Made by a program: the position numbers and the translations under genes. The notes under the pieces are model-generated. The model was not told where the DNA came from and did no database searches. It worked only from the letters and a program-made list of their open reading frames with translations. A stretch of DNA of 60,000 nt from Takakia lepidozioides (lineage: Eukaryota; Streptophyta; Takakiopsida; Takakiales; Takakiaceae). Every line of letters begins with the position of its first letter. The first letter of the stretch is position 1. Positions 56,001-60,000 of this stretch are shown here, piece by piece. The stretch lies in assembly GCA_030704615.1 (NCBI GenBank), contig CM060733.1, forward strand, positions 4,652,001-4,712,000. The letters run 5' to 3'.

Positions 56001-58903
56001 TGTCAAGCTTGAGGTAGAAAGAAACTAAAACATAAACACGTATCTCTTTATTTCTAGCCCTAGATTCTTTCCAAACAGCAATTTCACACAGGAAGGTGAT
56101 GGAGGATGGAGGCTCCAAATTGAAGTTCACAGCAGCAGCCTCTCATACTGCAACTTAAACGATGTTTATTATAAAATGCTTTTAGAAACCTCACCGCAAC
56201 AGAGGGACGGGAACCCTCTGACAACAATCTTGACTTGGCTTTTCTTACGCGGCTCAGTGTATCATGCACATGAACTGGCACTCTCACAGTTCTTGAGTGA
56301 TCAGCTATAGCCCTTGTCACCCCCTGCATCCCCACAACTCCATTTATGTTGTGCAGGCAACATACAGGAAAACGACTCTGTAGTAGGGATTAAATGCAAC
56401 TCTTCCATGCAGCACTACCTGGGATAAGCGCGTATCCAGCGAGCACTTTCAGGTCAAGGGCAGACACATTTGAGTCCCTCCCCGACAATGCGGTCACAGG
56501 GGGGCCAAGGGTTCCCTGTCACCGTCGCGCAGTCACAGTTTAGAACCAATGTATGGTGAACAACACTACTTGTACTTGCTCATCCAACAAATAAAAGAAC
56601 TGGATGCTCAGAGGAAGAAGTGGGTTGTGCTCTCCTCTCCCTGCCAACAGTGTGCAGAGGCCCTGCAAGAATACCTCCTTGAAGGATATATGCATGAAAC
56701 CAAGTACGTAACATTTCTACCAAATATGGAAAGCAAAACAACAAATATGGGAATGGAGAGTTCAGATATGCAACTCTGTATCACCTGACGAATCCACCAA
56801 TGGACGTAAGTGGAAAGCTTGTAACCTCTGGTGTGATCAAACTTCTCTACTCCCCGCAAGAGCCCAATTGAGCCCTCCTGTTGATGGCAGTAATTGATGT
56901 CATCAGAATTCTTTAATTAACCATGTAAATTGGGTCTTTCAGTTAGAGAGTTGATTATCTGTCAGAACTTTTGTCCTTAGCACCACATGTAGAAATGGTA
57001 TCTTAATTCAAACGACCCTACAGACTTCCTCAACTCCAACCACATTACAAAGTATCAACAATGACAATGTGTCCATATCTCAGCAAGGTATCCGAAGAAG
57101 ATAAATAATGAAAATTGGGAAATGACCATCAAGGGCATATCTTGTACAAGGTTGAACACCATGCCTGTCTCTATTTTACTGCTATACCACTAATTCAGAC
57201 TCAGAATCTCTTTCACATTCGCCCTGCTCAACACCATCCATAGTGAATGACATTTCGCAATGAGAGCCATGCAAACCTGGATCAAGTCTGCCATTTCGAG
57301 TCCATAGCTGTTATACCGCTTTGCCACAGATACTACGAGTCGCAAGTTCGCCATGACCATCTTATCTCGGGCAAGCTCTGCCTCCCCAAGCTTCCTCACC
57401 AGATCACCAACTGACAGTTGCAAGTAAGCAGCCCACTGTTCCTTCGTTGGCTCATATCCCAGCTCCACTGCGAGTCTGAAATGAGAATGAGAACTTATCA
57501 ACACCACAGGCACTTCTGTGCTATCCTTTCATGTCACCTGGAAGTCACTTCACCACACCAGCATGACAACCACAACAGAACACCTGAATACTGGAACTGT
57601 GTCTGCTTCCTGACACAATTGACCTCTCAGTACTTGGGACCATTGACTCTAAATCTGAAGAACCAACGTTCTGCAGCATTCCAAAGACATCCTGAGCACA
57701 TTCGACCCTCATTCTTTGGGAATCACCTTTAGACTAACGCATACCAAAAACTGACATTTCAGACTATTTTAGAACATGTTACACTATGCCATCATGCCCA
57801 TGTGCGCAAAGCTGTCAAGGCCATGACGAAAGACAACGCTTAAACCCTCACTAGTTTCTAAAGTTGAACTCTCGGCATATTAACTTAAAGGTAATGATTG
57901 AGATGACAAGCACATTAACCTTGCTCATTTCCCCTACCCTGAACTCGACCGCTCGATCGATTGAATAAATTGCGGCATCAATCCACAAAATTGTATGACT
58001 TCTCCACACGTAGCAAATAAACCCCTACGAGTCAAGAAGGCAAATGAGAATCATCACTTACTTTTTCTTGCCTTCTTTGAGGTCCAAACCAATCCTCAAC
58101 TTCTTTGAAAGTACAATTTCCTCGTCCCTGGTAAGCAAGTCAATCTTTGCAATGTCTCTCAAGTACGTTGTCAGATAGTCTTGAACTCCTTCAGATTTAG
58201 TATGCTTCACCTTTTCCCCTTTCTCATACTGCTTCATTGGCCGAAGCATGAGAACCTCAGGTGGCGTCGGCTTTCCCCCTATTATCATTCGTTTCTGCCT
58301 TGCTTCTAAACGGCGGCGGCGCGCAGATGGCCTCCCTGAGCTCACTACTACTGTCCGGTCTGTCCCGCTAACACTAACTTCAGCAGGGGCCTCTTGCTCC
58401 TCGTCCATTACGGTTTTCATTTCCCTTTGATGCCTATCCACACTTGATGGTTCCTCCATTGACAATTCCTCTAACGACAACGCCCACTGCACTTCCAAGA
58501 TGGAACGCTCCAAGACTGTTGCTGCATCGAATGCGGGGGAAAAATCGCGGCCTAAAAAAAGTTGCGCAAAATCCTTTTCTAACACACCTACGCACTCACG
58601 AGAGGCAGTGAGAGCACTAGCCGCATGACGATCCCTGAATGCCATGGCGGGTTCCACTCGCTGCGCACCTTTCGTAGCTAGCAAGGACCGCTTCTTCTTC
58701 GTAGCTGTTGCATCCTCACTGCTGGGAGCTAAGACGCAGCTGGGCCGCAGGCACACATTCTTGATGCATGAGGCTCCATCCGCGAAAAGAACCAGACTCT
58801 CAGTCGAATCGCATACTAGCATTTTTCCGAGGTGCCTAACTTTTTGCAACCCCACTCCCCCCGCCGCCATAGCCATTGCTCTTAGTCCGATCCCCAAGCT
58901 CAT
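53007..58903 (-). CDS. Plastid RNA polymerase sigma factor (sigma-70 family)
   Basis: It directs the plastid-encoded RNA polymerase to promoters. Nine exons keep phase and give 565 codons: 58,903-58,062, 57,475-57,277, 56,877-56,785, 56,323-56,195, 55,974-55,921, 55,383-55,303, 55,099-55,037, 54,740-54,619 and 53,121-53,007 (stop TAG). The N-terminal 200 residues are variable and basic, suiting a plastid transit peptide. Region 1.2 is [17 protein letters not shown]. Region 2 is [36 protein letters not shown] and [12 protein letters not shown]. Region 3 has [14 protein letters not shown] and [17 protein letters not shown]. Region 4 is [15 protein letters not shown] and [20 protein letters not shown], the helix-turn-helix. 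Length matches plant SIG proteins (about 500-570 aa). The subtype is not assigned. The last intron carries a LINE fragment. Confidence 0.95.
53306..53452. repeat. 75-bp tandem duplication in the last sigma factor intron
   Basis: The unit at 53,306-53,380 (AACTCCTTCATGC then TTTTGCAAATGGACAAAG) is repeated at 53,381-53,450 with a few changes. It lies upstream of exon 9 on the coding strand. No function is apparent. Confidence 0.85.
53658..54563 (-). pseudogene. LINE C-terminal fragment within sigma factor intron
   Basis: A 300-residue reading frame on the same strand as the host gene lies wholly inside the intron between exons 8 and 9. It contains [33 protein letters not shown] and a CCHC-like finger [17 protein letters not shown], the arrangement that follows the reverse transcriptase in many non-LTR retrotransposons. 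The RT and endonuclease are missing, as in a 5'-truncated insertion. The frame is open to 53,658, so it is relatively young. A domesticated fragment cannot be excluded. Confidence 0.65.
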
Positions 58904-59300
58904 CAACTCCTACCCCGAGAGAACTTCAAGGTGAAATACACTGTTAAGCACATCGCTTTGAGCTGCATGAGAGAGGTCCGAAATGTGTTCCCCTTCCGCA
59001 AAGCTAGCTGTCGTAACGGCTCGCAATAAATCGAGCTAGCACTCTGCAGCTCCAGAGAGACCTGCCCAGCCCCGAGAGACGAGAGAGACGACTGCTAGCA
59101 AAAACACTCACAAGTCCGAAACTTCATTCGTCAATCCAACTTATCCGCTCTCTTCATCCGCACAGAACCCATCTAGAGGTAATTTGTGAAGACATAGAGA
59201 CATAGTTTCATCCATATGATCACTAGAGACACTCCCCTGTTTGAGCAACGTTTGAACTTTAGAGACAAACCCTAAACCGTTTCCAAATTGTCGGTCCATT
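58904..59300 (-). promoter_or_regulatory. Upstream region of the sigma factor gene
   Basis: This is the 5' flank of the sigma factor ATG at 58,903. It contains no ORF of interest. A core promoter could not be defined by eye. Confidence 0.35.
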
Positions 59301-60000
59301 CTAGTCACTACTAGTGTACACTTTGCAAAATCACTCGTTTCTTACCTGCCCCACAGCGGTGGCTTTGTTTGGACGACCGGTGGCATCCGGTTATTCCGCC
59401 CTTCAACCTGAAATAGCCGGTCTCAGGACTCAAAAGGTAATAAATATCTACAAAGAGGTCACACGTGACATGCCCTAAAAGCAGAATCCGCAATTTTGGC
59501 AGCGTCCAATCGGGACAGTGAACAAGCGCCGTGGATGACGAGAATCGAGGGCCCATATTGCTGACAGGAGATAGAGGGCGCTAGGGGGCCTCTAAATATG
59601 TACCATCGACGAAGGTAGTGGGATAGCCGGTTAGGCACTTGCCTGCCTTAATAATTATTTTTGGGGAATCTTGGCAGTTAGGAATTTTTTAAAAAAACTT
59701 TTAAATTAGGCATCTTGGATGTGTATTTTTTTCAAATTAGGCAACTAAAAATAATAAAATCAAATCAAAATAATCAAAATAGAGCCGCTGCCATGGATGA
59801 AATTCACAATTGAGTCCATGGATGACGTTTTAAATGAGAACTTAGCCTCTGCCTATCACCTATGGGCCCCACAGCCGCACCAGCTTCCCTCCAGGCTCAT
59901 CCCTTCTTTTTCCCCTAAGTCTGTTGCTAAGCTCCTTAGTGGTCGTTCTCTTGCAGTGACAGGTCTGTGGCGATTGTAGTGCACTGAAACTCTCCCCTAA
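59301..60000. other. No gene recognised
   Basis: The sequence becomes AT-rich from about 59,640. Short ORFs lack motifs. I see no supported feature. Confidence 0.4.

Noticed and set aside
53007-58903. Sigma factor as a bacterial gene
   Set aside because: It has eight introns in correct phase and a transit-peptide-like N-terminus, so it is a nuclear gene for a plastid protein.

Overview
The window is nuclear DNA of a photosynthetic eukaryote. It carries two intron-rich, host-type genes: a nine-exon plastid sigma factor with region 1.2, 2 and 4 signatures, and an eleven-exon dynein-2 light intermediate chain, the retrograde intraflagellar-transport motor subunit. A plastid-bearing organism with a flagellar dynein subunit, spliceosomal introns and a heavy load of plant-type retrotransposons suggests a streptophyte alga or a seedless plant with flagellated sperm. 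A charophyte would fit, but the species cannot be proved from the sequence.

Layout. 0.4-2.05 kb: a Harbinger-like non-autonomous DNA element. 2.2-6.3 kb: a fold-back repeat and AT-rich DNA with no convincing gene. 6.4-9.4 kb: a broken gene of unknown function split by two copies of one tRNA-derived SINE, each with its own target-site duplication. 9.7-17.4 kb: a dead duplicate of the dynein light intermediate chain gene, itself split by a 4.4-kb rearranged Ty3/gypsy insert. 17.9-20.6 kb: scraps of LINE, SINE and Ty1/copia elements. 21.6-30.3 kb: tandem repeats, then a Ty3/gypsy element whose polyprotein carries a full C5-cytosine DNA methyltransferase domain between protease and reverse transcriptase. 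30.3-43.6 kb: a retroelement-like unit with a long coiled-coil ORF, interrupted at 32,225-42,113 by a 9.9-kb DNA transposon. 44.5-46 kb: an unknown ORF. 46.1-52.0 kb: the intact dynein light intermediate chain gene. 53.0-58.9 kb, convergent: the sigma factor gene.

The most interesting object is the 9.9-kb DNA transposon. It has GTGAGC-rich terminal inverted repeats, a matched 7-bp target duplication, a transposase with GCM/WRKY-like zinc, RNase H-like and SWIM regions, a central array of twelve long palindromes, and a divergently transcribed, intron-containing gene. That gene appears to join a ParB/sulfiredoxin-like N-terminal domain to a beta-class (N6-adenine/N4-cytosine type) DNA methyltransferase fold. 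Together with the gypsy element, two unrelated mobile elements within 18 kb each carry a DNA-methyltransferase-like protein.

Most mobile genes here are decayed. In the gypsy element nearly every in-frame stop can be explained by a C-to-T or G-to-A transition, as expected after deamination of methylated cytosine. Exon joins for the sigma factor (565 codons) and most dynein exons keep phase throughout, which supports those models. All assignments come from reading motifs; no database search was possible.
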